Of a DNA stretch of 64,000 nt, positions 1 to 18,246 are shown piece by piece; position 1 is the stretch's first letter; each line of letters begins with the position of its first letter. The position numbers were made by a program, and so were the translations under genes. The stretch is from Tetrahymena elliotti 4EA (lineage: Eukaryota; Ciliophora; Oligohymenophorea; Hymenostomatida; Tetrahymenidae): assembly GCA_000231825.2 (NCBI GenBank), contig JH720311.1, positions 1 through 64,000 of the forward strand. The letters run 5' to 3'. The notes below the pieces were generated by a model that saw only the letters and a program-made list of their open reading frames with translations, was not told where the DNA came from and did not search any database.

Positions 1-793
1 TTTAACATAACATTTCAATTTTTTCTTACAAATTAATAAAATTTTGAATTACAGACATAAATTTAGTTTAATTTTAATTAAAATTCTTATTTTAGGAATA
101 TTTCGTAAAAAAAACTACAAAAATTTTTAATTAAATAATTTTAATACACAAACACAATTATAAATAAAAATTGAATAGGTGAAAAAATAATTTTTTCATA
201 AATTTTATTAGATTTTTGAACTTACAAATTTTCTGTTCATAAAAATAGCTTAGATAAATTTAATTATTGAATTAAAATATTTTATGTTTAAATTATCTTT
301 TTTTCTATATGTATGTAAAGCAATAATTTTTAGGATGAAAATTTAACAAAATTAAAATAAATTTATTAAAAAACTCCAATATTAAATAATTTTCTTTCTC
401 ATGTTTTCTATTTGGGTGTAAGCATTTTTTTAAATGCCTTCAAATTTTTCTGAAATAATTTACTTTTTTTGGTAGTATTTCGTTTTGTTCTTCTATAAAT
501 ATAGAATAAATAAGCTTTTTTGAAAGATTAAAAACTCATTATTTTTATATATTTAAATATCTTAAATGTTTTTGATAAGTAAATTAAGATTCTTAATATG
601 AAATTAAACAAAAATAATTATCAAAGTTTGTTATTTTCTTGTTAAAGTAAAAAAAATTGAATAAATAATATAAAAATTGAAGAATATATTGCAGATTTTA
701 AAGAGTTGAGTAATATATTTATGATTTAGTACAATTTCAATTCCAAATAAAATAAAAATGTTTTTGAGAGAATAAAACAAAAGAAATTTAAAG
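1..793. other. Intergenic, no gene seen
   Basis: Very AT-rich sequence with long A and T runs. I see no reading frame with the codon texture of the neighbouring genes on either strand. It is probably the 3' flank of the kinase gene that ends at 794. Confidence 0.5.
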
Positions 794-4849
<4,056 letters not shown>

Positions 4850-6151
4850 GTTTTTGACTAAATGTAATAAATTTAAATGTGACTCTTATTCCTATAATAT
4901 ACTTATGTGTTTTTTTTGTTTATCGATAGATAGTGTGTTTGTTTGCTGATTTTGCTTTTTTAATTAATTTAATTCAAAAGCAGATAATGTAAAAATAATA
5001 TTAATATTATATTTAATTTTTATAAATTTTGTTATTAATTAGTATTTTCATTTGATTAATTTGATAGAAATCTAACAAATAACTATTAGATTGTAGATTA
5101 TTCAATTTAATACTCTCTATATAATCAATCATATCAAAATATCTTTAAATTTTTACAAAATAACGCGATCTTTTTATTAACATTTAATTAATTTTGAATG
5201 TGTTTTTTTGAATTTTCATAGAGCATCAATCTTTCTTAAATTAAAACATTAAACTTGCTTATTTGTTAGTTTGTTTGAATCCAAAATTTACTTTAAAATA
5301 ATCAGATTTTCATTTTAACTAAATTATCTAAACATATTTAAATGCATACATTAAAAACAGACAACTGTCCTAATAATCCTTGAAAAAAAGTTAATAACTC
5401 AAAAATGTATTTTAATATTCCAATAACAAAATTTTAAATAATTTATGCTAATATTTTATTGACTAAAATTTTTAAATTTACTCTTATATTTATTTTTGAT
5501 GTAATATTAAGAATCTTTCAAAAGAATCAAACTTAAACAAAGTCAATTAAAAACTAACTAATTTTTTATTTATTTATAATATACCATTTTGCAAAATATC
5601 AACCCTAATCAAAAAAATGTTAGTTTTTTAGTATATAAATATTAACGATATGTCAATTAAATGATACTCTGACAAAATTTTTTATAAATTTAGATTTTTA
5701 TAAAATTTTTAAAAAACATAAAATTAATAAATTTATTTAAATATAGATACGGCCTTATTTTATAGTACTAAAAGAAAAACAAGCATATTATTTTTAAATT
5801 TTAGAATAATTATAAATCTTTACAAAAATATTATTAACAGAAATAAAATACAAATGATAAATAAATAATTGATTATTATGATGTTAATATTTTAATTCAT
5901 CAAGCATGCTAATTCAGGATTTAATTTAATTGAATACTTACATAAAACTCACTAAGGATATTATCATTAACTATTTAATTTCCAGTAATTAGATAAGGCA
6001 TTAATTAATGACTGTAAATAATTATTAAATAATTTAAAGATTTAATTTTAATTTTCGTTTTTATGATAAAAACTAATAAGAGAGGATACAAATTAATTAA
6101 TTAGTAGTTTTTATTAACATTATTGAAAAATTTCTAAGTTTTAGGCTAAAA
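4850..6151. other. Intergenic region between divergent kinase and cNMP-binding genes
   Basis: About 1.3 kb of AT-rich DNA between two divergent starts. It should hold both promoters, but no specific motif can be called. No convincing coding sequence was seen on either strand. Confidence 0.5.
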
Positions 6152-9100
6152 ATGATAGATTGCGGCAAAGAAATAGAGTTAAACTCCAAAGAAATTTAAG
6201 TAAAAGAAAAAATTTTATTAAATATTATGTTTGATATATTCATGTTTAATTTTTTTTGATAGTAATTTATAGATTTGCTTTAGATTCCAGAAAAAAAGAG
6301 ATCTGATAATGTGCTGGATGATTTAACACAATTGTTTTCCAAATTAAGTTTTTTTAAAGAATTTATGGAACACAAAGAAACTTTAGAAGAAATTCCTTCA
6401 ATACTAAATAAATGTGCTAAAAATGCATATATGGAGAAATATCCAGAAAATATTTGCATTTAATAATCAGGTAAAATTTCAAAAATAAGCAATTTTTTAT
6501 TAATTTTGTTCAAATAGGAACAACATTAAAAAGAATGCAATTTTTACTAAGAGGAAAAGTAGGAGTTTATGTGAACTTAAAAGAGGAATTTATATCTAAA
6601 GAAGAAATTTAACAAAGACAACAGTTGAAAGAATAATTAGATCCTAATTTATTGAATTTAAATGTTAAGAATGATGAGCAAAATATAAAAGAAGGGGAGC
6701 AAGTTGAATTAAAGTCTTTGAAGAATTTAGTTTTAATAGAAAGTTATTTACCAGGATATCATTTTGGAAACATAGATTTATTATATGAAAAAAAGAGTAA
6801 TATATATTTGATTGCTACTGAAAATTGTGAGTTTGCATGTCTAGATAAGAAATATTATAACTCATTTATCAAAAAATTTGATGAAAATAGAACTCATGTT
6901 TTAATGGAAGAGATATCTTATTCATTTCCTCATTGGAGTAAAAACAGAATCAAAAACTACTTCATTTACTTTCTAGTTTTGAAATTCAAAAAGGGAGAAA
7001 CTGTTTATTCAGAAAAGCAACCACCTTTAGGGTGCTATTTAGTAAAAGATGGAAATTTTACTACTTATCAACTCATACAATTAAGTGAAATAGACAAAAA
7101 AAGTGAAGAAACAACTCATTTTAAAAATAATCCTTCTTCAAGCTAAGCTAAAATCTTAGATGAAACAACTAAAACTTAAAAAAGTAAATCAAAAAAATCA
7201 AAGTAATTGCATACTTCTCTTAGAAAGCAAATCTAAGTAATATCTTTTAATTCTTCTAAAAACAAACTATACTTTTATTTATTTTTTGCTTATAAGATTT
7301 ATTAATAAAACAAAAAATTAAAAATATTAACAGTTTTCTTTTGGTTTTAAGATTTAATTTTGTATAAAATATTTACTTTGATATAAATCGAACTGCTTTT
7401 TGCAATTTAAGAAAAAAAAGTAGTAAGAATTGGACTCCTAGGATAAAGAGCAGAAAAAACTTTAAATTTTTTTAGATCAGATTAAACTGAAAATAAAATA
7501 TTTATTTTCTATCAAACTTTTTATTGAAAAAAAATCAAAAGCAAAAAATAAATAAATAATTATTCCATTTTCCTTTCAAAATAAAAATAACAAAATTTAT
7601 TCTTTTAAATTATTTTTTTTGAACTAAAATAAATAGAAAAAAAATGAAAAAGAATTAAATTTTAAAATTTTAATAGAATATTTATTTGACTAGAAATAAT
7701 TTTATGCTTATGATTTATTTTTGTTTGAAATTAGTTATTTTGCTTAGTTAAGGGGTAGATGTTTGGGGAAGAAGAGATTTTGCAATATAGAAATAGAAAT
7801 TTTAGTGTAAAATGTGATAGCATTGATGGGACACTTTATTTTTTAAGAAAAGCAGATTTTTTGTAAATTGTTTAAGATGATCCTGAATAAAAATATGAGT
7901 TTTTGTCTTTGGCTTTTCACAAAAAGTAGCTTCATAAAATGAGGAAAATCCAAATAAAAGAGAAAATTAGTTAATATAAATCTTACATCTACGAAGATAG
8001 AATGAAGATAGAGTAAGAAAATAAGAGTCTAATTTATTTAGATTCAAATAATAAACCTAAATCAAAGTTAGATTTGAATGAATATTTGAACAACAACAAA
8101 TAGAAAGATCCAACAATTAGAAGTGACTTTTCTCCTAATAGAAATTCTGTAACTAGAATACCATCCCCAAATGTTCAATAAAATAAGAGAAGTTTTAGTT
8201 TAAGCTCTTTACATTTTAAAAATTTAATTTAAAAATAAATGGCTTTTTAAACACCTACTAAAATAAATCAAGAAGAAGTAGTAGGACGAGAATAATAAAT
8301 GCCAAATTCTTAAAAATAGATAAATTCTAATAATAATATTAGTATAGAAAGTGAGAGAATGATGACTTAGTTAGAAAAATTTCCATCTAGATTACTGAGT
8401 TTGCAAACACTTAATTCTCCAAGAAGTGTTGATTAATATTAACAAAGTTCTTTTGCTTTAGTGAATACTCCTAGAAAAAAGAAAAGCTCAGAAATTTCAA
8501 AATTAAATTTTAATTTACCAATTTTAAATTTAGATAAAATTGCATAATAGAATTTTATTGAGTATTCTCCAAGGAGGTATCTTAATAAAAATCTAAGAAA
8601 TACAAATAGACAAAAAAAGAGTTAAAGTTAACATATTTAAGATGATAATGTTGATTAATATATATTCCTGGATAGTAGCAGCAACTTTTGCACTCATAGA
8701 AGTGAAATTAAACCTAAAATAATTAATATTTAATCAACTGGAATAGATGAAGAAGCTTTGAAGAAATCTAAAAACGTTTCCTAACAAGTAGATAATCTAA
8801 TTTTATCACAAAAATATAAAAATTATTAACAAACGCTAGACTTTTTTAAGAATTATTAACCTATTAATCCAAGAAAAATGTACAAAGATATTATCAATGA
8901 ACATAGTTTTAATAATCTTTATTAAATTAAATTAGCTGAGAAAAATAAGTTATATGATAAAAAAGAGAAAACATTTAATTTTATTTAGCTTTAATAAGGA
9001 TTAAAAAGTATTTAAGATATAACTAAAAAGCGAAGTCTTTAAAGCTTGATCAGTTAGAATTAAATACCTTCTTCAAGTACTCTTATACAAATTCAATCTC

Positions 9101-9471
9101 TTATAAAATTAGATGAAGATCTGCCTGATCAAATCAACTCAAAGAATGCAAATGTACCACAAAAAATAACTTTACCAATTCAATTAGAAGGGACTTTTAA
9201 TTATAAAAAATTTGATTTAAAAGAGCAAATTTAATTAAATCAGTAAAAAACAGAAAATTAACTACCAAATGAATTAAATCATACTAATTCTAATTAAATT
9301 TCTATTAAAAAATTAGCAACACCCAAACAAATAATTTCAATAAAAAATCTTGCTAGTAATCTGAACAATTTTTCAAAATTAGATAAAAATTCTATTTAGC
9401 AAAAAGATTCAGTTTAACTAAGAAAAAACAGTTTAAGTAAATTAAATAAAATTCTTCAAAGTAAATACTGA
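6152..9471 (+). CDS. Cyclic nucleotide-binding domain protein
   Basis: Begins MIDCGKEIELNSKEIQ. Short introns follow at about 6200-6289 and 6471-6517. The joined exons show a cNMP-binding fold: a first segment with LKRMQFLLRGKVGVYVN, then GYHFGNIDLLYEKKSNIYLIATENC, matching the FGE/ALLY-type phosphate-binding cassette seen in PKA regulatory subunits and related proteins. A second domain starts near 6910 with FKKGETVYSEKQPPLGCYLVKDG and resumes after an inserted lysine-rich stretch at about 7760 with MFGEEEIL and LYFLRKADFLQIV. The C-terminal half (about 7920-9468) is polar, Q/N/S-rich and unstructured by eye. The phosphate-binding arginine of PKA-type sites is not clearly present, so ligand binding is uncertain. 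Stop is TGA at 9469-9471. The intron between about 7230 and 7400-7750 is not resolved. Confidence 0.75.
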
Positions 9472-10144
9472 TTTATAAGATTATAAATAAAAAAATTAAA
9501 AATTTGCTTTATTTCTAGTTTTACTCTTCAATCTCACTGACAAATTGCCTTAATGACATCATTAAATAACAAATCTTCTTTTATTACATTAAAGGAAGTT
9601 TAAAAATTTACTTCTTTACCAAAAATAAATTAATCTTATTTTACAAAAAATAAATTTTTCACAAGATATTTCATACAAATCTTTAAATAAAAGAATAAAA
9701 TTATTAACTTAAATGTAAATAAAATTCTAAGTTGAAAAATATTAATTGATATTTAGAAAAAAGCTATTAGTTCTTGAATGAAATACATTAATCTATGAAG
9801 AGATAATTAATAGATTAATTTTAAGTAATAATAATAAAATTAAATCTCCTGTTAAAAATTAATAAAATTAAACAATAAAGATTATTTGATACTATTTTGA
9901 ATAAAAATATTTGATGAATTATCTTTAAAATAATAATAATTACAATGATAATAAATTGATAATATAATACAATTAAAATATTTTATTTGTTTATTTATAT
10001 AATAATATTTTTTTTAAAAGCTCTTTAATATTTTATTTATTTTTTAATATTTTAGTTTGTTTTTAAATTTTTTATTCTATTAATTATTTTTCATCTAAAA
10101 TAAAAGAAAACATTTTTTAGTCAATTTTATGTTATTTCTTTCTT
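9472..10144. other. Intergenic region between convergent 3' ends
   Basis: AT-rich spacer between the ends of the cNMP-binding gene (plus) and RRP5 (minus). No gene or obvious terminator structure was seen. Confidence 0.5.
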
Positions 10145-13100
10145 TCATTCATCGTCTTCTTCTTCGATGTCGTCATCAATATTTTCGCTTTCATGACCAT
10201 CTTCTTGTCCATTTTCATTTTCAACTTCCATTTGATCTTCATTATCTTCTTATTCATCGTTTCCTTCTTTACCAATAAGAGTTTGAACATATTCAGCAGC
10301 CTTTTGCTTAACTTCTTCAACTTTTTCAGCAGATCCTTTAGTGGCTTCGAATTAGAGATACTTCTTGAAGAAGAATTTCATTTATCTTGGCTTGAATTAC
10401 ATAGTAATAACACGTTCAAATAAGTTTCTAGCACTTTCTAAGGTTCCATACTTCATTTCCATATCAATATAGACATTCCAAATATCAGTTCTTTAGTATT
10501 AAAATCAAAAATTAGTTTTTAAATTTTTTGAAAAGAAATTTAAATTACCTCTTAGGATAGTTGGCTACTACAGCTTCAAAAGTGGTACGACCAGTTTCTG
10601 CTTACTTGCTTTGATATTAGATTCTAGCATATTGAGAAAGGACAATAATATGTTTCTTCTTCTTTAAGCATATCAAAGCTCTCTTTAAGATTTCTTTGGG
10701 GTCGTGACTTTGATTGAGTTTACTTTCTTGGTTCTTTTCAATCATACTATCTCTGTATAAAATAACATTTTTAATATGATCGATCTAGCACTTGCTAGAG
10801 TGTTTAAATTTAGCAACCATATTCTATTATTTAGTTAAAAAGAATTATAAATACAAATAATTATAAGAAAACAAAATTATTTACCTTAGAAAGTTAGAAG
10901 AGAAGTTCATATTGATTTGAGTCTCTTCTGTATATTTCAAGTAACTTGAAATAAACGTCTTTAGGTTTGCAAGAAGCTTTAGCTCTTTCGAAAACTTTAA
11001 CGAGAGCCTTTTCTTCACCAAAGTTATGTTCTAAGTTGAGATAAGCAGTCCAAATGTTTAATTTTTCATTTTCATTCTTGAAATTAATGACTCTAAGAGC
11101 TCTTTCAGTGACTTCACGAGCAGCTTGAATACCTTCCTTTTCAATAACAAAAGCAATAAATTGAATCCAGACGTATGAACTGTTGGGATTTTTCAAGATG
11201 AGTTTTTCAAAGTCATCTCTGTTTTCAGGTTAGGCATTTTCATCAATCAATTTCTTTTCTTATTCTCTAATTTCTTCTTCTTTTTTACGTTTAATAATTT
11301 CTTTTTGTCTTCTTGATTTCTTCTTATTAGAGATGATGTCTTCTTCACCGAATTCTTCATCAAGTAAACTTTATTCACTCAAAATACTTTCATCATCGCC
11401 TTCTTCATTATCATCACCTTCTTCTTCAAGACCTTCAAATTCTACTCCTTGATTGGCAATAAGCTTTTGTACTTCATCTTCATCTAAATCAGATTTATCA
11501 TCTTCATAATTTTCTTCTTCATCATCTTCCTCGTCCATTTTTTCATCTTCTTCTTATTCTACATCAGCTTTATTTTCTTAGTTAAGAGCATAGTTCTTTG
11601 TAATTTTAATTTCAGTTTATTTTTCTTCAGTAGCTTGAGCAGTAACATTAATTTCTTCTACTGACTTAATAAGAAGATCTAAGTGATTTTATTCATTTTC
11701 TTCCTTTTCAGTTTCTTCTGCGTTGCTGTACTTAGCAAAGACAGCTTTTTCAGTGCTCAAAATAATCTTGACCTTAGGTTCTTTTTCATACTTAATAACC
11801 TTAGCTTTAACTTGGGATCCGATTGGGAGAAGTTTTTCAACATAACCCATTTTTTCTTCATCAGTGCTTTTAGAATTAAGAAATAAAATGATAAATAAAA
11901 ATATATTAAAATAATAATAATAAATATTTACAAATCGGTATCATCCTTATCAAGAGAAGCTCTGAATTTGCATCCTCTGATAGAAACGGAAGCTCTACCT
12001 TAGTAGTGACCAACAACAGTACCATTAATGGTAACACCAACTTATAATTTGCTGTCATCCATAGAATAACCGTATTTAATTACAGATTCACGAAGAGAAG
12101 CTTCAATTTTACCATCTTCCTTGATTTAAATAATTCTACCTACAACAAGCTTATTTTAATAGAAACGAGCTTAAGGTTTAGCAATGTGTTCATCACTTAA
12201 TTCGTTCAAGCTAGCTCTAACAACAGTATCTTAACCAATCTTAATAAAGCAACCTTTATCATTAGTTTGGTTAATGTAACCAACAAATACCATACCGATC
12301 TTAATAGAACCAGGACCAAGTTTAATAATTCTGTTTCTGAGATCACCAATCTTTTCACTCTCAGAGAAGAATTTCTTGTAGTTAATAGTGGTTCCGTTAG
12401 GACCTAAGGAGTTTTTCCAGTTTTATTCATCTGTAACTGTAGAACGGAGAGAAAGATACTTATGATCTCCTTCTTCAGTAATAACTCTAGCCTTAACAAA
12501 GGAGTTAATTTGAATAGAAGAAGAGGGATTAGCAATCCATTCATCACAAATTTCAGTAATATCAACATTACCAAAAAGATTGTCACTAATTTGAACACGG
12601 AAACCGTGATTGTTTTTCTTAACAATTTTAGCAGTGACAAGATCACCAACCTTGATAGAGTCCTTGTTTTCAGCAGATTCATCAACTAATAATTTAGGAG
12701 AAAGTTAGATGTGTTTAAGATCGTTAGATTTAGAAGAAGATAAAGAAACGATTCTGCATTCAACAATAGAACCCTTTTTGTATTTCTTTTTAATTTAGTT
12801 AAGATCATCAGCATTAAGATCAAAAGCGCTGAAGTAACCATGGTGATAGTTAGACAATTCAATATAAACAGGGTGAATAGAAGAAGGATCTGTGCTTTTA
12901 ACAACACCACGGTGAATTTAGCCAATTTAATTTTCTAAGAAAGTATCAACACTCATTGATAAAACTTCAGTTTCTTCAAGTAAGTTACTATTCATGTGAG
13001 ATTGCTTAGTAGTTAAATCGATCTAAAGAGATTTATCTTTCTTAAGATAGAGGATCTTGCAATCAATTTATTGACCTTCCTTGAAAGAAGCAAATTATTC

Positions 13101-16100
13101 AGCATCTTAGCATTAAGATTTATGTAATTTACCATAAAGTTTACCCTTAAGTTAGACAAAGATGTTAAAGCCAACAGTCTTAAGAACTTTACCAACAACC
13201 TTAATACCAGGCTTAAGAGTAATACCACTCTTTTCTTCAATAGCATTTCCCTTACTTTGTTAAGAGATTTGTTATTCGAATAAAGGAATATAGTTGCTTC
13301 TTAAAGCCATATTTGTAGATTAAGCATTCTTGTGGGTTTTTTACAATATTTCTTTGTTAACACATTTAACATTTTTAATCTTTTATCCGAAAAGCATTTC
13401 TTCATGTTCAAGATTATTGAAATTTGTCATATTAACATAACAGAAAACCTTAGGAGCCTTAGTAATCTAGCAAATAATATATTCACCCTTCTAGCAAATA
13501 ACAGTTGCATCAACAGTTTCGTTATTCTATTTTTAAAATATGCAAAAATTAATAAATAAATTTCAACTAATTCTAATTAAAATAGTGATATTTTAGTGAA
13601 AAAATTACTTCTAATTCAAGGAATTTGTCTAAGTTGAAGTTATTGCTTTGTAAAAGAGTAGTAAGCTTGGTGTTATCATCAATAGGACTAGGGATAACAT
13701 CAACCATTTGTTTTTCGAAATCAATATCGGTGATTCTGCAAAGAAGAGTTTAGCCTTCAGCCAAGGAGCTTCTGGTATTAGCAACATGTTCATTCATAAT
13801 TAAACCAGTTAAAGGAGAGTCATTAACTTTAACAACAATACCAAATTCCTTAACAAGTTCAATAGTAGTATTGACGTAGTTACCAACTCTGTATCTGTTC
13901 CAGGTTTTCTTGAGTTCACCTTAAGTGAATTTCTTATTCAATTAGTATTCATCATTGAAATATTCAATGAATCTGTTGAATTAGCTATTAATGTGGGCTT
14001 GTTTCTTGAAAACAGCTTCATTTTATAAACTTGCAGTAATTTTATCGCCTTCAACATTTTTAACAAAAATTAAAACACTGTCATAAGTTTGGAAGGCTGA
14101 GTGATCATCTAAATTTTCTTTTCCAATGAAAAATTTGACTCTTTCATTGAACTTAACCAAAACACCTTTACGGGCACCTCTGTCAATATAACCAGTGTAG
14201 AGATTATTTGGCTTGACGCTTTCCAAAGAATTGGGATTCATATTGCTCAAAATACTAGGCTTAGCTGAAACAATAACATTCTTGTTAGGCATAATGTGAA
14301 TAATTTTGCACTTGATTGTAACTTAACTACCCTATATTTAGTTATAAATAAAAATTTTAACCTAAAAACCTAAACATGTTAATTTTTATTAGATTGCTAT
14401 TTATATTTTTTTCTAATTTTTTTAAGCTTTAATTCCTTTTTTATATTTAAAATGAATGGAGATTTGAATTTACCTTGTTAGGAAGAGTTCTGTAGTATTA
14501 ATTGAGAGATTAGTAGTGGTTTTTGAAATCAGATAAGTGCTCTACAGCAATGATGGCTCTGTGTTCCTTGTGGTATAGGGTCAAGACATCTTGGAGAGCT
14601 TGATTGTTTTCTACAATATATTCTAAAACATCTCCAACATTGTGAGAAATATTTTCAACACTTTCATTAAGTGCTTAGAATTCGAATAAGGTCTTTCTGG
14701 AGGTATTTTAATTTAACTTTTATTTTTATAATTGAGTGACACCTTTTTCAGAAATAGAAAGACCAATTTTTCCTTATTCAGAATTAACAAAGGCAATATA
14801 AACTCTGATAACTTAACCTACTTTAAATTCATCACGACTGCGACTATTAATTTCTTCAATATCCTTAAAAGTGAGTAAACCAATGACATCACCGAAGAAT
14901 TAAACAATATAGCCATATTCAGTCTTTCTAGAAATGAAACCTAAGTAAGAATCACCAACTTAAGCACTAGAGATATTTTTAAGAATTTTATCATCTTCTT
15001 CATTCAAGAATGCAGGCTTGATGGTTAAACGAAGAGTCTTATCAGAAGGATTAACACTCATAATTCTAACCTTAATTTTTCTACCTTCCTTCAAGTTTTT
15101 AGGAATAGGACCAGCTTTAGGAATATCAGCAGTATTGTAAAAATCAACTAAACCTATCATTTTATCATTAACTGCTACCTTTAATTTATATTGGTTATTT
15201 GATCCTTAAAGGATCTTGTCTATTTTTGCACTAAGTTACATACCAGGTCTAAGATCATTCCAATTTGTAACACGTTTAACTAATTCACCTTTAGCAGTAA
15301 TGATGGGAATTTATTCGAAATAGTTAATTTCTTTAATTTTAATTGCATCAGTATAATTTTAACCTTCTTTCAATTCTTCCTATTTATTTTTTATTATAAA
15401 ATTATTATCAAGTCAAGTCAATTCAAATCTAAGTTTATTTCATATCTTATTAAAAAATTACCTTTTCAATATGAGCCTTGTGCAAGAAGGATTATTAAAT
15501 ATTAGAGTTGTTAGGTTTGACGAAGTAAGAGCCACCATATAAAGCTTTAGTAACTTTGAAACCATCAGTGAGGACATCACCAGTGACAATAGAATTATCA
15601 TCAAAAGGTTTTAATTCAATATGAGCCTTTTTAACTGATAAATTAATTTGCTTTTAATCAAAATCAGATGCAATAATTCTTGCTAAAAGTTTTTCTTTTT
15701 CCTTATAAGCAGAGATTTCCTTATCAAGATGATCTTCAAAAATAAAACCAATAAATTATTTGAGGAATCTAACAATTAAACCATTGCTTAAAACCTTTAA
15801 AACGACAGCATTAACAAGGTTACCAGGTTTAGCTAAGTGATGTAAATCACCACCATCTTCGATATCAACTTCACCGCTAACAACCAACTTTCCTTCTTCA
15901 TCAGAAAGCTTTTAACTTAAATGAACGAGTCTCTTCTTTTCTTCTTTCTTAATAACTCTAAACATGTACACTCTTCCTTCTTCTAAATCTTCAAAGTCAC
16001 TGGCTTCATCCTTTGATAAGAAACCAAAGTATTTTTCACCACCGTTGAATTCAATCTTGGCACCATGGTCTTCTTTGCTTTAAACAAGACCAGGTAAAAC

Positions 16101-17137
16101 CATATTTAAATGAATATCACTAATTTAAAGTCCACTGTTGACCTTGGAAGTCTTAATTGAAACATTCAAGTTTCCTTCTTTAATGCTTGGAACTATTTCA
16201 CCAACTAAATATTCACCTTAATCATAAATTCTTAAATCATTTTCTTCTTTGTTCTATTATTTAGTAAATAAAAATATTAATAAGCTAATTCAAAAATGTA
16301 ATTTTAAAGCATGAACTATAAACTATCATCTACTATATACTATTTATATTGATTGTGATTTCATTTCATTCATTTTTTTTATATTTTAAATAAATTTTCT
16401 TTATTTTTTGTTGTAAGTAGAAGATGCTATCAAATCAAAAAGCTAATAGGTAATAATTTTTATAAGAATTAAAGAAAATCATACTGCTTCTGTAGAATCA
16501 GCAACAGTGACAAAAGCCTTTTTATTTCTAGATAAGTTAACAACCATGTATTGTCCATTTGAACCATATTCGCTGACAGCTGATAAAACTTGAGTTCCAG
16601 GAGCGTATCTCTATTATTGAATTAAGTAGGAATGAGTGAGTAAAAAATTTACAAAATTGAAGAATTAGAATGGAAAAATGAATAAATTTTTACAAGGACT
16701 GGGACTTTTTCAAGTTGAAGTAACGCATATTTATTTTAAACAAAGAAATTGCTGAAGGATGATTCACCAGCAGTGAATAAGCCTGATTCTCCTCCAAAAA
16801 CGTCATCGTCTGCAGATTTTAACTTTTTAGACTAACCTCCCATCATCATTCTTTCGAATTCGTCATCTGAATTTATAATTTCGCTCTTTTATTTTAAATT
16901 TTTTGCTTTCTTGGATGGTTTCATGACCCTGTTGTTTTCTTTAAGAATGGGCATTTTATTAAACATTTGATCACCGTCTGCATCTTAAGCACCATCAAAA
17001 TAATCTACTATTTCATCTTTAAACTTGTTTTCCCAAGATGGGACCTTTCTTTTGGGCTTTTCTTATTGATTTTATTTAGCGCCCTTGGATTGATGGGGTT
17101 TACCCTTTTATTATGATTTATTATTTATAGGAGCCAT
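10145..17137 (-). CDS. RRP5: RRP5/PDCD11 ribosome-biogenesis factor
   Basis: Nucleolar scaffold for 18S and ITS1 rRNA processing. It starts [20 protein letters not shown] with a basic N-terminus and [21 protein letters not shown]. Through the middle run many S1-type OB-fold repeats, for example [20 protein letters not shown] (near 14200), [20 protein letters not shown] (near 14900) and [17 protein letters not shown] (near 12290). An acidic/KR linker at about 11230-11620 precedes C-terminal HAT helices: [60 protein letters not shown]. This order (many S1 domains, then HAT/TPR) is diagnostic. Introns were placed near 16640-16690, 16255-16480, 15375-15460, 14330-14470, 13520-13610, 11880-11935, 10805-10885 and 10495-10550. 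The acidic end [16 protein letters not shown] precedes TGA 10147-10145. Genomic length of 7 kb fits a protein close to the usual 1,700-1,900 residues. Confidence 0.93.
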
Positions 17138-18246
17138 TTTATAAGATTAATTATGAATAAAATTTTATAATATCTTTATTTGGTTTATTTGTTATTTATT
17201 GTGTTTTATTTATTATATTCTTTTTAACCTTATTACAAATTTATTAATTTTGTATCAAAATCAAGTAATATTTAATTAAACCCTACTAATAAATCATAAC
17301 GATATTATTTTTTTAATTTTATCTTTCACACAAGTAGCATTTCATTTCAATTCATTTATTTATTCTTATTCATCAAAAAAATTTTTATTTTATAATCTAT
17401 TTATTCAATCAAACTAATCTCCTAATCCCTTCATTTATTTACATACTATTATTCCTAATATTATATTGCTTTTTTACTAATCCATTTTATAAATGCTTGT
17501 CTCACAATATTTTCTTCTACTTTTCCTTTACCCTAATTCTGTAATTTATCTTTATTCATTTACCTCTTTACATCATAAATAATTTATTTTCTGGTATAGT
17601 AGCATCAAAAATGCATACCTCTAATTAATTGATCATTAATTTATTTTTTAATTCATTTTCCATAATATTTTTTAATTCATTTTCCATAATATTTTTTAAT
17701 AAACACACAATAAAATGAATTTAATTAATATATTTTTTCAATTTTTGAAAAAAAATAAATCCATGAATTTTTTAACAAAAATAAAATAAAATTCAAGTTG
17801 AAAATTATCTATGATATTTTATTTAATCAATTAAAATCATATTCCTTTAAATCTTTTTAATTTATTATTTTTTGAATTTTTTATCTAACTTCATTTAAAA
17901 TTATAAAAAATTCAAATCAAAAAACAAAAAAAATGAATAAAAGTTGTATAGAAAAAATGTTAATTTGTTGACAATGAAAAATAATGAAATATTTTAAAAG
18001 TTTTTCAAAAAACTTATTACAAAATTCTCCCTAGAAATAGAAATTGTTACTTTTTCATTTATATTTTTTGTTTATGCTTGAATTTAGAAATAAGAAGTAT
18101 CATCTTTGAATTAAGTTTTCTTAAATTTAATTATTTCTTCTTATAAGAAATTTATTTTAATTTTTCATGTATAAAAAATATATACAAGTTTTAAATTTTT
18201 ATAAACAAGTTTTACTTTTTTAATAAATAAATTTATTTTAAAGCCT
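17138..18246. other. Intergenic, RRP5 promoter side
   Basis: AT-rich, with no coding frame seen. It holds the RRP5 upstream region and the 3' flank of the next minus-strand gene. A short tandem repeat lies inside it (separate entry). Confidence 0.5.
17637..17700. repeat. Short tandem duplication (about 24-base unit)
   Basis: Two adjacent near-identical copies of a unit containing aattcattttccataatat. A third partial copy may lie just upstream. It looks like simple slippage or local duplication in spacer DNA. Confidence 0.6.

Noticed and set aside
10193..10423. Plus-strand hydrophobic ORF
   Set aside because: Antisense of the acidic C-terminus and last exons of RRP5.
12404..13246. Several leucine-rich minus-strand ORFs of 75-93 codons
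   Set aside because: Wrong-frame shadows within RRP5; the real frame carries S1-domain sequence and uses TAA/TAG as Gln.
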